DNA from: Syntrophaceae bacterium UBA6109
GTDB lineage: Bacteria > Desulfobacterota > Syntrophia > Syntrophales > UBA6109
Assembly (NCBI GenBank): GCA_002428445.1
Contig: DIWJ01000013.1
Coordinates: 1-48,387, forward strand
Length of the DNA stretch: 48,387 nt
Reading direction: 5' to 3'
Position numbers and translations under genes: made by a program. Positions 33,928 through 44,120 of the stretch are shown piece by piece (position 1 is the first letter of the stretch; the number at the start of each line of letters is the position of its first letter). The notes under the pieces are model-generated. The model had not been told where the DNA came from, searched no databases, and was given only the letters and a program-made list of their open reading frames with translations.

Positions 33928-36900
33928 TCATCGGGGAATGCGCTCGCTGAAGAATTCATAGTAGAGAAGGGGGATCACGATCAATGTGAGGCCGGTGGCT
34001 GCCACTGCGCCGAACATCATGGCGATCGCCAGCCCCTGGAAGATGGGATCGAAGATCATGACGAAGGATCCGACCACGACGGCGGCGGCCGTGAGGACGA
34101 TGGGCCGGAAACGCACGGCGCCCGCCGCCAGAAGCGCCTCCCGCAGATCCTTGCCCTCGCGCCATTCCTGTTCGGCGAAATCGACGAGGAGGATGGAGTT
34201 TCTGACGACGATGCCCGACAGGGCGATGAAGCCGATCATCGAGGTGGCGGTGAAGAAGGCGCCGAAGGCCCAGTGGCCGGGAAGGATCCCCACCAGCGTG
34301 AGCGGGATCGGAACCATGATGACGATGGGGGTGATGAAGTTTCGGAACCAGGCCACCACCAGGATATAGATGATAACGAGGACGGCGGCGAAGGCGATGC
34401 CCAGATCGCGGAAGACCTCGATGGTGATGTGCCACTCGCCGTCCCACTTCATGGAGTAGGTATCCTCGAGCCACGGCTGGACGGCATCGTATTGCCTGAG
34501 CTCGTAGCCCTCGGGGAGGACGAGTTTCCGTACCGCGTCTTTCATCTTCAGGATGGCATAGACGGGGCTCTCTTCGGTGCCCGCCACATCGCCGAGGACG
34601 TAGGTCACGCTCTTGAGGTTCTTGTGGTAGATCGTCTTTTCACCCAGACCTTCGCGCACCGTGACAAGCTCGGCCAGCGGCACGAGATTCCCCGTGCGCG
34701 TGGGAACATTGAGGGACCGGAGGATCGAGGGGTCCGCGCGGCCCTCCAGGGGCATGCGCAGAAAGATTTCCACGGGCTCCTTTTCCTTTTCGATGTGGAC
34801 AAGGCCGGCCACCGCGCCGGAGAGGGCGATCCGCATACTCTGCGAGAGGACCTCCGTGGAGACGCCGTTTTCCGCGGCCTTGGCGCGGTTCGCCTCCAGG
34901 GTGAGCTTCCGCTGGTCCGCCTCGACGTACCAGTCGACGTCGACGACGCCGGGCGTCTTCGCGAAGATGTCCCGGATCTGTCCTGCGATCTCGATCTGTC
35001 TTTTCGTATCCGGCCCGTAGATCTCCGCCACGAGCGTACTCAGCACCGGCGGCCCCGGCGGGATCTCAGCCACCTTGATCCTCGCGCCGTAGCGGTCGCC
35101 GATTTCCCTGAGGCCGGGACGGATGCGCTTGGCGATATCGTGGCTCTGGTCCCTGCGTTCCGCCTTGGCGGCAAGGTTCACCTGGATGTCCGCCACGTTG
35201 GCCCCTGTGCGCAGGAAGTAGTGGCGCACGAGACCGTTGAAGTTGAAGGGCGCCGCCGTCCCGACGTAGAGCTGGTAGTCCGTCACTTCAGGCACCTGCT
35301 TCAGATAATCTCCCATCTCACGGGCGAGGGCCGCCGTTTTCTCGAGGGCGCTTCCCTCGGGCATGTCGATGATCACCTGCAACTCGCTCTTGTTGTCGAA
35401 GGGAAGCATCTTCACGGTTACGAGCTTCAGCGGCACGAGGGCGGCGGCAAGCAGGAGCAGTCCGCCGACGCCCGCGACCGCAAGACGCCTCCTCATTGCG
35501 CTGTCCAGAAGCGGGCCGATGATCTTCTCGTAGAGGGAGGAGAAGTCCTTTTCAGACGCGCCGCGGGCAAGGGACCGGGAGCCCAGGACTTTGTAGCCCA
35601 GCCAGGGGCTCACGATGAAGGCGATGAGCAGCGAAAAGAGCATGGCCGCCGATGCCCCCACGGGGATGGGCCGCATATAGGGGCCCATGAGGCCGGAAAC
35701 GAAGGCCATGGGCAGAAGGGCGGCGACGACGGTCCATGTGGCCAGGATCGTCGGGTTGCCCACCTCGTCAACGGCCCGTACCGCCTGGTCCACCCCGACG
35801 CCATGCCGCTTGAAATGCCGGTGGATGTTCTCCACGACGACGATCGCGTCATCGACGAGAATGCCGATGGAGAAGATGAGGGCGAAAAGGGTGACGCGGT
35901 TGAGTGTGTAACCGTAGAGATAGTTGATGAGCAGGGTAAGCGCCAGCGTTACCGGTACGGCCACGGCGACGACGACGGCCTCGCGGAAGCCCAGGGCCAG
36001 TGCAATCAGGACAATCACCGAGACTGTGGCGATGAGCATATGCTGGAGCAGTTCGTCGGACTTCTCCTTGGCCGTTTCTCCGTAGTTTCTCGTCACGGTC
36101 AGGTTCACGTTTGTCGGGATCAGGCCGCCCCTGAGCGCATCGACCTTCGCCAGCGCCCCGCGGGCCACGACGCTGGCATTGGCGCCCTTCTTCTTGGCGA
36201 CGGCGATGGTGACGGCTTCCTTTTGGCCGGGGCGGCTTGCGGTGATTCCCTTGCGGCCGGCGGACGGGCCGAGGCCCATGAAGACATAACTGCCGGGTTC
36301 CTCGGGGCCGTCCTTGAGTGTTGCGACGTCGCGGAGATGGACGGTGCCGCCCTTCCGGGCGGCGATTACGACCTCGCCCACCTCGTCGATGCTTTCCAGG
36401 AAACCGCCCGTATCGACGAGGATCTCGCGGTTTCCCGAAGGGTAGGATCCTGAGGAAAGCAGGACGTTTGATTTTGCGAGGGCGTCCATGATCTGGAACG
36501 GCGAGGTGCCGTGGGCTTTGAGCCTTGCAGGATCGAGGATGACCCGCACCTGGCGGCGCTGGCCGCCGATGACGGTGAACTCCCCGACGTCGCGGTCCTT
36601 CTTGATCTCCGTGCAGAGTTCCAGCGCCACGCGTCTGAGCTCGTAGCCCGAGACATGGGGGCTCTCGCTCCAGAGGGTGAGCGTCAGGATGGGAACGTCG
36701 TCGATGGATTTGGCCTTGACCAGCGGCTGGGAAACGCCGGGCGGAATGCGGTCGTAGTTGGACATGAGCTTGTTGTAGAGTTTGATGAGGCTGTCTTCCA
36801 TGTCCTCGCCCACGTAAAACCGGACGATGGTCAGGTTGAAACCGGGCTTCACGATCGAGTAGATGTATTCGACACCCTTGATCTCCCAGAGGAGTTTCTC

Positions 36901-37122
36901 CATGGGCCGCGTGACGAGTTCCTCCACCTCCTTTGCCGAGGCCCCGGGATAGGTGACATAGACATCGACCATGGGGACGGAAATCTGCGGCTCTTCCTCC
37001 CTGGCGGTTACGATGATGGCAAAAAGTCCCAGCAGGAGCGATGCAATCACGATCAGCGGCGTGAGCTTCGAACGGATAAAGGCGTGGGCGATCCTGCCGG
37101 AGATCCCGATGCGGTTGCTCAT
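33928..37122 (-). CDS. RND multidrug/solute efflux pump, inner-membrane subunit
   Basis: A 1064-residue RND permease of the hydrophobe/amphiphile group rather than the metal group. The first helix is followed by the [20 protein letters not shown] segment that marks the family. The TM4 relay region is [26 protein letters not shown], with two adjacent Asp. The second half has [15 protein letters not shown] and [21 protein letters not shown]. It lacks the CusA metal methionines. It works with the adaptor and TolC encoded upstream, overlapping the adaptor gene by four bases. The substrate cannot be inferred. The organisation is TolC, adaptor, pump in transcription order. Confidence 0.9.
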   Translation of the reverse strand: MSNRIGISGRIAHAFIRSKLTPLIVIASLLLGLFAIIVTAREEEPQISVPMVDVYVTYPGASAKEVEELVTRPMEKLLWEIKGVEYIYSIVKPGFNLTIVRFYVGEDMEDSLIKLYNKLMSNYDRIPPGVSQPLVKAKSIDDVPILTLTLWSESPHVSGYELRRVALELCTEIKKDRDVGEFTVIGGQRRQVRVILDPARLKAHGTSPFQIMDALAKSNVLLSSGSYPSGNREILVDTGGFLESIDEVGEVVIAARKGGTVHLRDVATLKDGPEEPGSYVFMGLGPSAGRKGITASRPGQKEAVTIAVAKKKGANASVVARGALAKVDALRGGLIPTNVNLTVTRNYGETAKEKSDELLQHMLIATVSVIVLIALALGFREAVVVAVAVPVTLALTLLINYLYGYTLNRVTLFALIFSIGILVDDAIVVVENIHRHFKRHGVGVDQAVRAVDEVGNPTILATWTVVAALLPMAFVSGLMGPYMRPIPVGASAAMLFSLLIAFIVSPWLGYKVLGSRSLARGASEKDFSSLYEKIIGPLLDSAMRRRLAVAGVGGLLLLAAALVPLKLVTVKMLPFDNKSELQVIIDMPEGSALEKTAALAREMGDYLKQVPEVTDYQLYVGTAAPFNFNGLVRHYFLRTGANVADIQVNLAAKAERRDQSHDIAKRIRPGLREIGDRYGARIKVAEIPPGPPVLSTLVAEIYGPDTKRQIEIAGQIRDIFAKTPGVVDVDWYVEADQRKLTLEANRAKAAENGVSTEVLSQSMRIALSGAVAGLVHIEKEKEPVEIFLRMPLEGRADPSILRSLNVPTRTGNLVPLAELVTVREGLGEKTIYHKNLKSVTYVLGDVAGTEESPVYAILKMKDAVRKLVLPEGYELRQYDAVQPWLEDTYSMKWDGEWHITIEVFRDLGIAFAAVLVIIYILVVAWFRNFITPIVIMVPIPLTLVGILPGHWAFGAFFTATSMIGFIALSGIVVRNSILLVDFAEQEWREGKDLREALLAAGAVRFRPIVLTAAAVVVGSFVMIFDPIFQGLAIAMMFGAVAATGLTLIVIPLLYYEFFSERIPR

Positions 37123-38213
37123 TTGGCGGCTCCCCCGGCGAGCCGGCCGCCGTCAACGGCTTTCTCCATCCCGGCCGTGAGGATTCGCTCCCCGGCATTG
37201 AGGCCGGAGAGGATCTCGACGCCGCCCGGATAGGTTTTCCCCGTCCGGATGAGGCGGTATGTGACGATCCCCCGGTCATCCACCGCGTAGAGCCCTGTGA
37301 GCTGGCCTTTCTCGACGACGGCTTCCTTCGGGACCAGAATCGTCTCGCGCTCGCCGCGGGACACGCGCACCCGCGCATAGAGGCCGCTCTTGAGCCCCCT
37401 GGCCGGGACGGAGATCTTCACGACGAAGGTCCTCGTTGCCGGGTCGACTGCGGGAACGATCTCGAAGATCTTCCCTCTCGTGTTGAGACCGAGGGGCTCT
37501 ATGTCGACGGCGGCGCTTGTTCCGATCCTGACCTTTCCGGAAAAGGCCTCGTCCAGGGACGCCTCGACGTGGGAACCGCTTTCGCTCTCGACGGTAAAAA
37601 GCGGCATGCCCGGGATCGCCATGTTTCCGGGATCCACGCGCTTGTCCGTCACGACGCCCGCCGCATGTGCCGTAATCCGCGTAAAGTCCTGCTGGATGAG
37701 GGCTCCTTCGAGCCCGGCCTTCGCCTGCTCGTAATTTGCTTCAGCCAGCTTTTTCTGCGTTTCGATCTGGTCGATTTCCTGCCTTGCCAGGGCCTTCTCA
37801 TCATAGAGTTTCCGGTAACGCTGATAGGTGAGATCGGCCATCAGACGGTTCTGCCTTGCCGCCTCGAGGGCCTGTCCGGCGGCGCGCACGCCCTGCGCCG
37901 CATCGCGGTCGTCGATCGTCGCCAGAAGCTGCCCCGCCCGGACACGATCGCCGGGCCGGACGGTTACCGCCGTGACCGACCCCATGACGCGGCTGGCGAT
38001 GACATTCACGACACGCGCCCTGACCGTGCCCGATGTCTCATAGAAGTCCTCCACTTTCGATGGAGCGATCTGCGTAATGGTTGCGCCGCTGATCGGTGGC
38101 CGTTTCAGCTCCGTTGCGCCGGGATCCGCCTTGTCTCCGCAGCCGGCAGGAAGCGTCATGAGGATCAAAGAGGCCAACAAACCGAGGTGCCGTTTCATCG
38201 CTGTCATCGTCAT
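37119..38213 (-). CDS. RND efflux periplasmic adaptor lipoprotein
   Basis: A 364-residue membrane-fusion protein with a lipobox ([13 protein letters not shown]), so it should be anchored to the inner membrane. The first lipoyl half is [20 protein letters not shown], a coiled-coil hairpin follows (RNLMADL to [11 protein letters not shown]), and the second half is [16 protein letters not shown]. The membrane-proximal end has [21 protein letters not shown]. Several Met codons (38213, 38207, 38198) can start the signal. It overlaps the pump gene and the TolC gene by four bases each, so the three are translationally coupled. Confidence 0.88.
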   Translation of the reverse strand: MTMTAMKRHLGLLASLILMTLPAGCGDKADPGATELKRPPISGATITQIAPSKVEDFYETSGTVRARVVNVIASRVMGSVTAVTVRPGDRVRAGQLLATIDDRDAAQGVRAAGQALEAARQNRLMADLTYQRYRKLYDEKALARQEIDQIETQKKLAEANYEQAKAGLEGALIQQDFTRITAHAAGVVTDKRVDPGNMAIPGMPLFTVESESGSHVEASLDEAFSGKVRIGTSAAVDIEPLGLNTRGKIFEIVPAVDPATRTFVVKISVPARGLKSGLYARVRVSRGERETILVPKEAVVEKGQLTGLYAVDDRGIVTYRLIRTGKTYPGGVEILSGLNAGERILTAGMEKAVDGGRLAGGAAK

Positions 38214-39595
38214 TCCTTCTTCTCCCGGGGGGCGATGCCGAGGTCTTTGAGAATCGTCCCGCTCTCCAGTCCGAGATGAAGGACGGAGGCCCGGTATTCG
38301 TTTTCTCTCGTCACGAGTCCCGCGCGCGCCCGGTCGAGAACGACCTGGGCATCCAGCATGTCGACAATGGGCGAAAAGGAGTTCTCGTAGCGCATCTGGA
38401 CGAGCCGCTTGCCCTCCTCGGCTGTCTTCAGGGCTTCGCGGGCGAGTTCGAGATTTGCCTTTGCCTCCTCCATGCCGAGCCGGGCCCGGTGAAGACCGAA
38501 GGCGACGGCCTTCCTCAGTCCGAGGAGATGTTCCCGGGCCTGTCTTGCCTGGTGCCGAGCCTTCGACCGCTCGTGCTCCCGTCTGGTTCCGTCAAAGAGA
38601 GTCCAGCGAAGAAAAGCCGAAACGTTCCAGCTGTCGCCCTGGACGCCGAAGGGACGGGAAGGATCGTTCCACTGCCAGGCTCCTCCGACACCCACGTAGG
38701 GCAGGTAATCCCTCTCCGCCATGGTGACGGTCTTTTCGGCATTTTCGTAACGCATTTCCATGGAGCGGAGGTCTCCCCGCGACTGCGACGCCTTGTCGGA
38801 TTCCTCCATATCCGCGGGTTCGAAATCAGGAATCCCGCCGGCGACATCGGCGGACCCGGAAAAGCCCATCAGGAGCCCCAGGACGTGCCGGGCGAGGATG
38901 TAATTCTTGTCGGCCGTCACCTTGCGCTGTTTCGCCTCGGCAAGGGCGGTGCCGGCCCGCAGGGTGTCGGCGTACATGCCGAGATCGGCGTCGTAGCGCA
39001 GCCGCGCGGTCTGCAGGTGCTCCTGGGCGTCCTGGAGGCCCCTTTCAGACATGCCGAGCTGGGCCTTCGCCGAGTGAACCATGAGCCAGGCCTGGCAGAC
39101 CTTGAAAGCGACCTCTTCTTGCTTCCGGACAAGCTCGATACCGCCCGCTTCGTACTCGCGCTTCGAGATATCGAGTCCGACCCAGGCCTTCGGAACAAAG
39201 AGCGGCTGTTCCAGCCCGAACTGGGTCTGGTAATCGTCGACGGGGCTGGGATTGTTCAGATTGTCGATGGCGAAGTCCTGCTGCGTGAAACGCCCCTGGT
39301 TGAGCTTGGCCATGAAGGCGTAGGTGGGGTTGTTCGTGCGCAGGTAGCGCTCTTCGAAGAATGCCCTGGGCAGGAGGTTGCTGCGGGCAATGCCCACATC
39401 ATCCTTCCTGGCGGCCAGGGAACTCTCGGCGGCGCGGAGTTCGTTGTTGTTCTGCAGGGCGAATTGAACGGCATCCGCGAGGGTGAAGGTCTGCTCCTGG
39501 GCCGCGGCGGGCACGGCCGCAAGGATTGCCAGCAAGGCAACGAGCCGGATCAACCGGGCGTGTCGCTCATACCGCGCGATAATCTCTCCGGGCAT
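38210..39595 (-). CDS. TolC-family outer-membrane channel
   Basis: 461 residues from the ATG at 39595, which follows GGAGGAG; a longer reading to 39622 adds nine residues. The signal peptide ends near PAAAQ. The TolC duplication is visible: FALQNNNELRAAESSLAARKDD, then LGISKREYEAGG and later RYENAEKTVTMAERDYLPYVG. The extracellular strand pair RTNNPTYAFMAKLNQGRF is typical. The C-terminal half ends with a helix that carries RYENSFSPIVDMLDAQ, the usual TolC stretch near its closing helix. First gene of the second RND operon, coupled to the adaptor by ATGA. Confidence 0.88.
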   Translation of the reverse strand: MPGEIIARYERHARLIRLVALLAILAAVPAAAQEQTFTLADAVQFALQNNNELRAAESSLAARKDDVGIARSNLLPRAFFEERYLRTNNPTYAFMAKLNQGRFTQQDFAIDNLNNPSPVDDYQTQFGLEQPLFVPKAWVGLDISKREYEAGGIELVRKQEEVAFKVCQAWLMVHSAKAQLGMSERGLQDAQEHLQTARLRYDADLGMYADTLRAGTALAEAKQRKVTADKNYILARHVLGLLMGFSGSADVAGGIPDFEPADMEESDKASQSRGDLRSMEMRYENAEKTVTMAERDYLPYVGVGGAWQWNDPSRPFGVQGDSWNVSAFLRWTLFDGTRREHERSKARHQARQAREHLLGLRKAVAFGLHRARLGMEEAKANLELAREALKTAEEGKRLVQMRYENSFSPIVDMLDAQVVLDRARAGLVTRENEYRASVLHLGLESGTILKDLGIAPREKKE

Positions 39596-40238
39596 GGAAC
39601 TCCTCCGCTGACTCCAAATCACAAAGCCTCAACCCCTAAGATCTTCGCCATAATATGAAATCTAGCCGAAAAAGGCGCGGCCCTCTATCATCTTATAGAG
39701 AAGCCCCGTCTCAGGTATTTCGCGACGAAGAATCATCCTTTCCCTGATGAAATCGAAAACCCGTTTCTGTTACTTCTGGTATGATGGAGCCGGCGCATGC
39801 GGGTGCCATCCGCGGGCAGCAGATGGCATTCCCTTCCTTCATCCATCCCGTCTTGCAGTGGACCGATGGCGCTTCTCCATCGCGACGAAGATTCAGAAAT
39901 AAAAGCGAGACAGGGGTTGGCGCCGCTCGTTTTCCCGGTTGGCCTGTGCGGATCAGGCAGCCCGGACGCAGGAGCGGGCAGCCAAGAGAATGAGGTGGAT
40001 ACTTTATTTACACTATGTACATTTCCGGATACTTATTAGCCATGATTCACGTCGGATAATTGCCGGCCAAGTGACAGGAAAATCGTAAATACAATCGTGA
40101 TATCGACTTGTTAAAAGTCGATGAGCAATATGGCATGCCTGTTGCTCCATAGTGATCGGGAACCGTGAAAAACGCACCTGGTGTGGGAATTGCGGGGAGC
40201 CGGAGTCAGCAGGTCATCGTTCAAGAAGGAGAAAAACC
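39596..40238. other. 643-base intergenic stretch between divergent genes
   Basis: It must hold the promoters of the RND operon (-) and of the glycine-zipper protein gene (+). CTCTAT (39683-39688) pairs with ATAGAG (39695-39700) and may be an operator for the pump operon. TCGACTT (40103-40109) pairs perfectly with AAGTCGA (40115-40121) over GTTAA. The part from 39995 to 40140 is clearly AT-richer than the genes. I see no convincing protein gene. Confidence 0.4.
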
Positions 40239-40853
40239 ATGAGGACCTCAGGGAATCAAGCGACGCATGTCCAATCCGGAGGGAAAAATTCCGCAACGAA
40301 GATCCGTGCCGGATTTCTGCTCTTCCTGGTGCTTCCGGCGCTGACGGGGTGTTACTCCTACCGCGAGCCCTACAGCCCTCATCCCCAGGCGGCTGTCGCG
40401 CCGCGGGAACCCATGACACAGGTCTATTTCTACCCGAAATCCGGGCAGACGCCCGAACAGCAGTCCCGCGACCACTATGACTGCTACAACTGGGCGGTCA
40501 AGCAGACCGGCTTCGATCCCGGGCAATCGTCCATCCCCACGGATCAACGCGTCCGGGTGGTGCCGATGCCGCCGCCGGGACACGACACCGTGGCTTTCGC
40601 GATTGCCGGCGCCGTGCTGGGCGCCCTGATCGGCGGACCGAGGCATGCCGGCGGCGGGGCCGTGATCGGCGCAACCGGCGGAGCGATCGCCGGCGCCGCG
40701 TCCGATGCGTCGCGGGCGGAAGCGGCGAGGCAGCAGGATGAGGCCTATGCCGCGCAGGCCGCGTCAAGCCGGGCCCAGGTTGACCAGAAGGCCCTGGGTT
40801 TCAGGCGGGCAATGGGCGCCTGCCTCGAAGGCCGCGGCTACAGTGTGCGCTAG
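40239..40853 (+). CDS. Glycine-zipper lipoprotein with a conserved C-terminal motif
   Basis: A 204-residue exported protein. The ATG at 40239 follows AAGGAG; the in-frame ATG at 40152 is disfavoured. The signal is of lipoprotein type (FLLFLVLPALTGC). A glycine zipper (AIAGAVLGALIGGPR to GGAVIGATGGAIAGAASDA) should form a membrane hairpin. It is flanked by two pieces of a conserved module: QSRDHYDCYNWAVKQTGFDP before it and RRAMGACLEGRGYSVR at the end. The next gene has the same two pieces without the zipper. The family may be the YMGG-type glycine-zipper proteins; the function is unknown, with a role in the envelope likely. Confidence 0.75.
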   Translation: MRTSGNQATHVQSGGKNSATKIRAGFLLFLVLPALTGCYSYREPYSPHPQAAVAPREPMTQVYFYPKSGQTPEQQSRDHYDCYNWAVKQTGFDPGQSSIPTDQRVRVVPMPPPGHDTVAFAIAGAVLGALIGGPRHAGGGAVIGATGGAIAGAASDASRAEAARQQDEAYAAQAASSRAQVDQKALGFRRAMGACLEGRGYSVR

Positions 40854-40901
40854 GGACATTACGAATTCACTTTTTCGAAATGATCAGTGGAGGAACAGGC
40901 C

Positions 40902-41576
40902 ATGACAAACATGAGAAAGTCCAAGCGGTATCTTGTCCTGGTACTGATGCTGTCGGTGCTGGCGGGACTGCTCGTCCTCGGGCTGGCGCCGCCGGCGCAG
41001 GCGGATAGCCGCAAGTCCGGCAATCGCGAATTCCGGGATTCGCGTTACCATCATAACCGGTCTTATCCGTCGCGCGGCTTCGTAACCCGGGCCTTGCCGC
41101 GGGACCGACGGGTGATCGTCCATGGCGGCTCGCGCTACTATTTTTCGGCGGGGGTCTGGTACCGTCCGTACCGATCGCACTTCACGGTCGTGGTGCCCCC
41201 CATCGGTCTCTTCGTGCCGGTCCTACCGCCCTACTACACCACGATCTGGATCGGCAGCGTGCCCTATTATTACGCCAATGAAGTCTATTACGCGCACAGG
41301 GGAGACGGCTACGTCGTCGTCGAACCGCCCTCGGGGGATGTCAGCCAGGCGCCGCCTCCGGCGGAACAGATGTTCGTTTACCCCCGCCTCGGCCAGAGTG
41401 AAAAGCAGCAGGCGGATGACCGCTATGAATGCCACCGCTGGGCGGTCGACCAGACGGACTTCGATCCGACGCAGCCGCCCGGCGCGACATCCGCAGGGGC
41501 GAAAACGGAGAAGCGCGCCGACTACCAGCGGGCGATGGGCGCCTGTCTCGACGGCCGCGGTTACACGGTGAAATAG
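40902..41576 (+). CDS. Exported protein with the same C-terminal motif as its neighbour
   Basis: A 224-residue protein. ATG at 40902 follows GGAGG at eight bases. The signal is KSKRYLVLVLMLSVLAGLLV to about AQA. The middle is Tyr/Pro/Arg-rich (GSRYYFSAGVWYRPYRS, VPPIGLFVPVLPPYYTTIW, VPYYYANEVYYAHRGDGYVV), a pattern of DUF6515-like exported proteins. The C-terminus has QQADDRYECHRWAVDQTDF and YQRAMGACLDGRGYTVK. These match the adjacent protein in order and spacing of Cys, Trp and Tyr. The two Cys in the motif may form a disulfide. The gene follows its neighbour by 48 bases, so they are probably one transcript. Confidence 0.72.
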   Translation: MTNMRKSKRYLVLVLMLSVLAGLLVLGLAPPAQADSRKSGNREFRDSRYHHNRSYPSRGFVTRALPRDRRVIVHGGSRYYFSAGVWYRPYRSHFTVVVPPIGLFVPVLPPYYTTIWIGSVPYYYANEVYYAHRGDGYVVVEPPSGDVSQAPPPAEQMFVYPRLGQSEKQQADDRYECHRWAVDQTDFDPTQPPGATSAGAKTEKRADYQRAMGACLDGRGYTVK

Positions 41577-41664
41577 CCGGAGAGTTCCGGCTTTGACGGG
41601 GTCCGCCACCGGACGGCGGCTTGCTGTTTATCCGGCGGCGGACCCTCGATAGCTTCAGTGGGAC

Positions 41665-42591
41665 CTATTCGCTGCTGTCCTTGCGGGAATTCACCATGCA
41701 GGAGATGACGGAGGTCGCCAGGATGCCGGCGATGATCCCGAGGGCAATGCCGATGGGAATCTTGTAGACCGCGCCGAGGATCATCTTACCGCCGAGGAAA
41801 ACAAGGACCATGGAAAGCCCGTAATGGAGGGACTGGCACAGGCGCATCATCCCGGCCAGCGCGAAATACAGCGCCCGCAATCCCAGGATGGCGAATACAT
41901 TCGAGGTGTACGCAATAAAGGGGTCCAGCGTGACGGAAAAGACGGCGGGAATCGAGTCCACGGCAAAGACGATATCCGTCGTTTCGACCACAAGCAGCAC
42001 AATGAAGAGGGGCGTTGCCTGGTAGCGCCCGCTCTTCTTCACGAAGAAACTGCCTTCTTCATAGGAAGCCGTGACGGGCATCAGCCGGCGAAAGAGTCTC
42101 AGGACCGGGTTTTTTTCGGGATGGATCTCTTTGTCCTTTTCGAGGACCATCTTGACGCCGGTCAGAATGAGGAAGGCCCCGAACAGATAGATGACCCAGT
42201 GAAATTGCTGTATGAGCGCGACACCGGCCGCGATGAAAATCGCCCGCATGATCAGCGCACCCAGGATCCCCCAGAAAAGGATCTTGTACTCATAAACGGG
42301 GGGAACGCCGAAATAGGAGAAAACCAGCAGAAAGACGAAGAGATTGTCCGTACTGAGAGTCCTCTCGATCAGATAGCCCGCCAGATATTCCAGCGCCGCG
42401 TCGTAACCGCGATAGAAATAGACGACGAGACCGAAAAGAACGGCAAGGACGGTCCACACGATGCTCCAGAGAATCGCCTCTTTGATCTTGATGACGTGAT
42501 CCTTCCGGTGGAAGACCCCCAGATCGAGGGCCAGCATCAGGATCACGAAGATATTGAAAAGCACCCAGGGAAGTATCCGTTCGGTCATCAT
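41665..42591 (-). CDS. TerC/Alx-family membrane protein
   Basis: A 308-residue integral membrane protein. Nine or so helices can be seen. The family marks are ERTLSTDNLFVFLLVFSYFG and VETTDIVFAVDSIPAVFSVT, each with an acidic residue inside a helix, and IAYTSNVFAILGLRALYF. TerC/Alx proteins move manganese out of the cell and help exoenzyme metallation in the better-studied cases; no riboswitch of the yybP-ykoY kind is seen upstream. It overlaps the PGPGW gene by four bases (ATGA). Confidence 0.88.
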   Translation of the reverse strand: MMTERILPWVLFNIFVILMLALDLGVFHRKDHVIKIKEAILWSIVWTVLAVLFGLVVYFYRGYDAALEYLAGYLIERTLSTDNLFVFLLVFSYFGVPPVYEYKILFWGILGALIMRAIFIAAGVALIQQFHWVIYLFGAFLILTGVKMVLEKDKEIHPEKNPVLRLFRRLMPVTASYEEGSFFVKKSGRYQATPLFIVLLVVETTDIVFAVDSIPAVFSVTLDPFIAYTSNVFAILGLRALYFALAGMMRLCQSLHYGLSMVLVFLGGKMILGAVYKIPIGIALGIIAGILATSVISCMVNSRKDSSE

Positions 42592-42821
42592 GGCCTCGCG
42601 TTCCGTTCGCTGGATTTCTCCTGCCGCGGATCAAACTTGCTTTTCAGCTTCTTCATCAACCTTTTCGCCCAGACAAATTCGGTCGCCAGAACTGCCAGAC
42701 CCAGGGGGATGACCAGGATTGCCGGCCCGGGCAATACAATCATGGCAAGACCGATCAGCAGCAGGGTGAAGCCGATAATCGCCGTGAAGATTCTCTTGAT
42801 GCGACGGATCGCCTCTTCCAT
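42588..42821 (-). CDS. PGPGW-type small membrane protein
   Basis: 77 residues from the ATG at 42821, which has a purine-rich GGAGAACAGGA upstream. A longer in-frame reading to 43085 adds 88 low-quality residues. It has two short helices (IFTAIIGFTLLLIGLAMIVL and AILVIPLGLAVLATEFVWA) joined by PGPA, the turn that names the family (PGPGW/PGPA). The C-terminus is basic (RLMKKLKSKFDPRQEK). These proteins often sit beside TerC and may help it; the pairing here is by overlap. Function is unknown. Confidence 0.75.
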   Translation of the reverse strand: MEEAIRRIKRIFTAIIGFTLLLIGLAMIVLPGPAILVIPLGLAVLATEFVWAKRLMKKLKSKFDPRQEKSSERNARP

Positions 42822-43232
42822 ATCCTGTTCTCCGCGGGTTTGGCCGCGCGGCCATGGGACGAGGAGCCTCAAACCGGGCATTGTTCTGCGGCAATGGTCT
42901 TTCATAGCTGCCATTGGCTGTACCGCGCCATTGGGGACATCCTGATTTTCCGGTGCGAAATGCCTTAGCAGGCGCCGTGGAAGAGCCTGCGACCCTGACC
43001 GCACGATGCTTCGCAACGGGTTCGGGGTTGGTGGACGGGAAGCCGCGGGAAGATTCGGAAGGCAGGGGAGCCGGGTGTACTCCATATCCCGGTCCGGCGG
43101 CAGGCGGCCTGCGGGCAGCAGGAGAGGGAACGTTCAGCAGCAGTCCGGTTCATCCCTCAATTCCGAAGATGTATTTGTAATATGCCAGCTTGATCTTTAT
43201 AGAAATGAGACCGGCAGAAATCTGATTCCGTC
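42822..43232. other. 411-base stretch without a supported gene
   Basis: It separates two minus-strand genes (the DMT transporter ends at 43233; the PGPGW protein starts at 42821). Readings on both strands lack family features and starts. I see no repeat or terminator with a T-run; the DNA is GC-rich and should carry the promoter of the PGPGW/terC pair. Confidence 0.4.
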
Positions 43233-44120
43233 TCATGGCATGCTTCTCCGGCGCGTGCTGACCACTGAAACTCCGGTCACTGCGAACAGGATGATGGCGC
43301 CGCCGATGATCGTATTGATGCCGGGATATTCGCCGAGAACGATGAAAACCCATATCGGATTCAACACCGGTTCGATCACGGCGATGAGGTTTGCCGATAC
43401 CGCAGAGATCCGCTTGATTGCATAGGCTATCAGGATTGAGGGGATTCCGATCTGAACGATGCCGAGCACCAGTATGGCCGCAACAGATTCCTGCGTGAAT
43501 TGCGGCATAGGCAGAAACAGAGATACCGTCAGACACACCCCTGCGGCAATCCACTGGGACAACAGATTTGACTCAAGCGGCGATCCTTCCTTCTGCATCC
43601 TCATGAATACAAGGTAGAGACTGAATGTCACGCCTGACAACAGGGCGATGATGTCACCGAAAAGCTGTCCGCCATCTAGCTTGTTCGCGAACATGATTGA
43701 TATGCCCGCCACGACAAAGACGGTGGACACCCAATGCTCTATGCGCGTCTTCTCCTTCAGCAGTGCAGCTCCGATAAATGCCGTAAAGACAGGCGCCATA
43801 TACTGGAGCAGAATCGCATTTGCCGCCGTCGTGGTTTTGTTGGCCGCGACAAAGAGGAGCATCGTTGCAGCATTGGCGACAGCCGCCGCAAGCTGGGGAA
43901 AGGACAAGTGGAGCTTCGGCTTCCTGAGAAAAACCATGATGACCAGCGATGCGAGGACACTTCTGGTCCCCGCAATGGCAAACGGATTCCAGTCGATCAC
44001 CTTGATGAACAGGCCGCCGATGCTCCAGAGCGAAGCCGTCGCGACCATCATCAACACACCAACCATTTTGCCGTCTTGACCGCTGGCCTTATTCATGGCG
44101 ATTTCAGCTTCTTTCGACAT
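43233..44120 (-). CDS. DMT-superfamily (EamA-like) transporter
   Basis: A 295-residue protein of ten predicted helices in two repeats. Repeat 1 starts [20 protein letters not shown] and ends before [17 protein letters not shown]. Repeat 2 has [20 protein letters not shown] and closes with [20 protein letters not shown], the conserved EamA segment. It exports or imports small metabolites; the substrate is unknown. The start at 44120 overlaps the end of nudC by 17 bases, with 44096 as an alternative. The pair looks translationally linked even though nudC itself is broken. Confidence 0.85.
   Translation of the reverse strand: MSKEAEIAMNKASGQDGKMVGVLMMVATASLWSIGGLFIKVIDWNPFAIAGTRSVLASLVIMVFLRKPKLHLSFPQLAAAVANAATMLLFVAANKTTTAANAILLQYMAPVFTAFIGAALLKEKTRIEHWVSTVFVVAGISIMFANKLDGGQLFGDIIALLSGVTFSLYLVFMRMQKEGSPLESNLLSQWIAAGVCLTVSLFLPMPQFTQESVAAILVLGIVQIGIPSILIAYAIKRISAVSANLIAVIEPVLNPIWVFIVLGEYPGINTIIGGAIILFAVTGVSVVSTRRRSMP

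Noticed and set aside
33713..33931. 72-codon frame overlapping the end of the second RND pump by ATGA.
   Set aside because: The overlap looks like an operon link, but the sequence has no hydrophobic core, domain or family feature, and covers the 14-bp palindrome.
41577..42591. Manganese riboswitch (yybP-ykoY) for the TerC-like gene.
   Set aside because: The gene is second in its pair with a four-base overlap, and the region before the first gene lacks the conserved internal loops.
42822..43085. 88-residue N-terminal extension of the PGPGW protein.
   Set aside because: Low-complexity and without homology; a good ribosome-binding site lies directly before the ATG at 42821.
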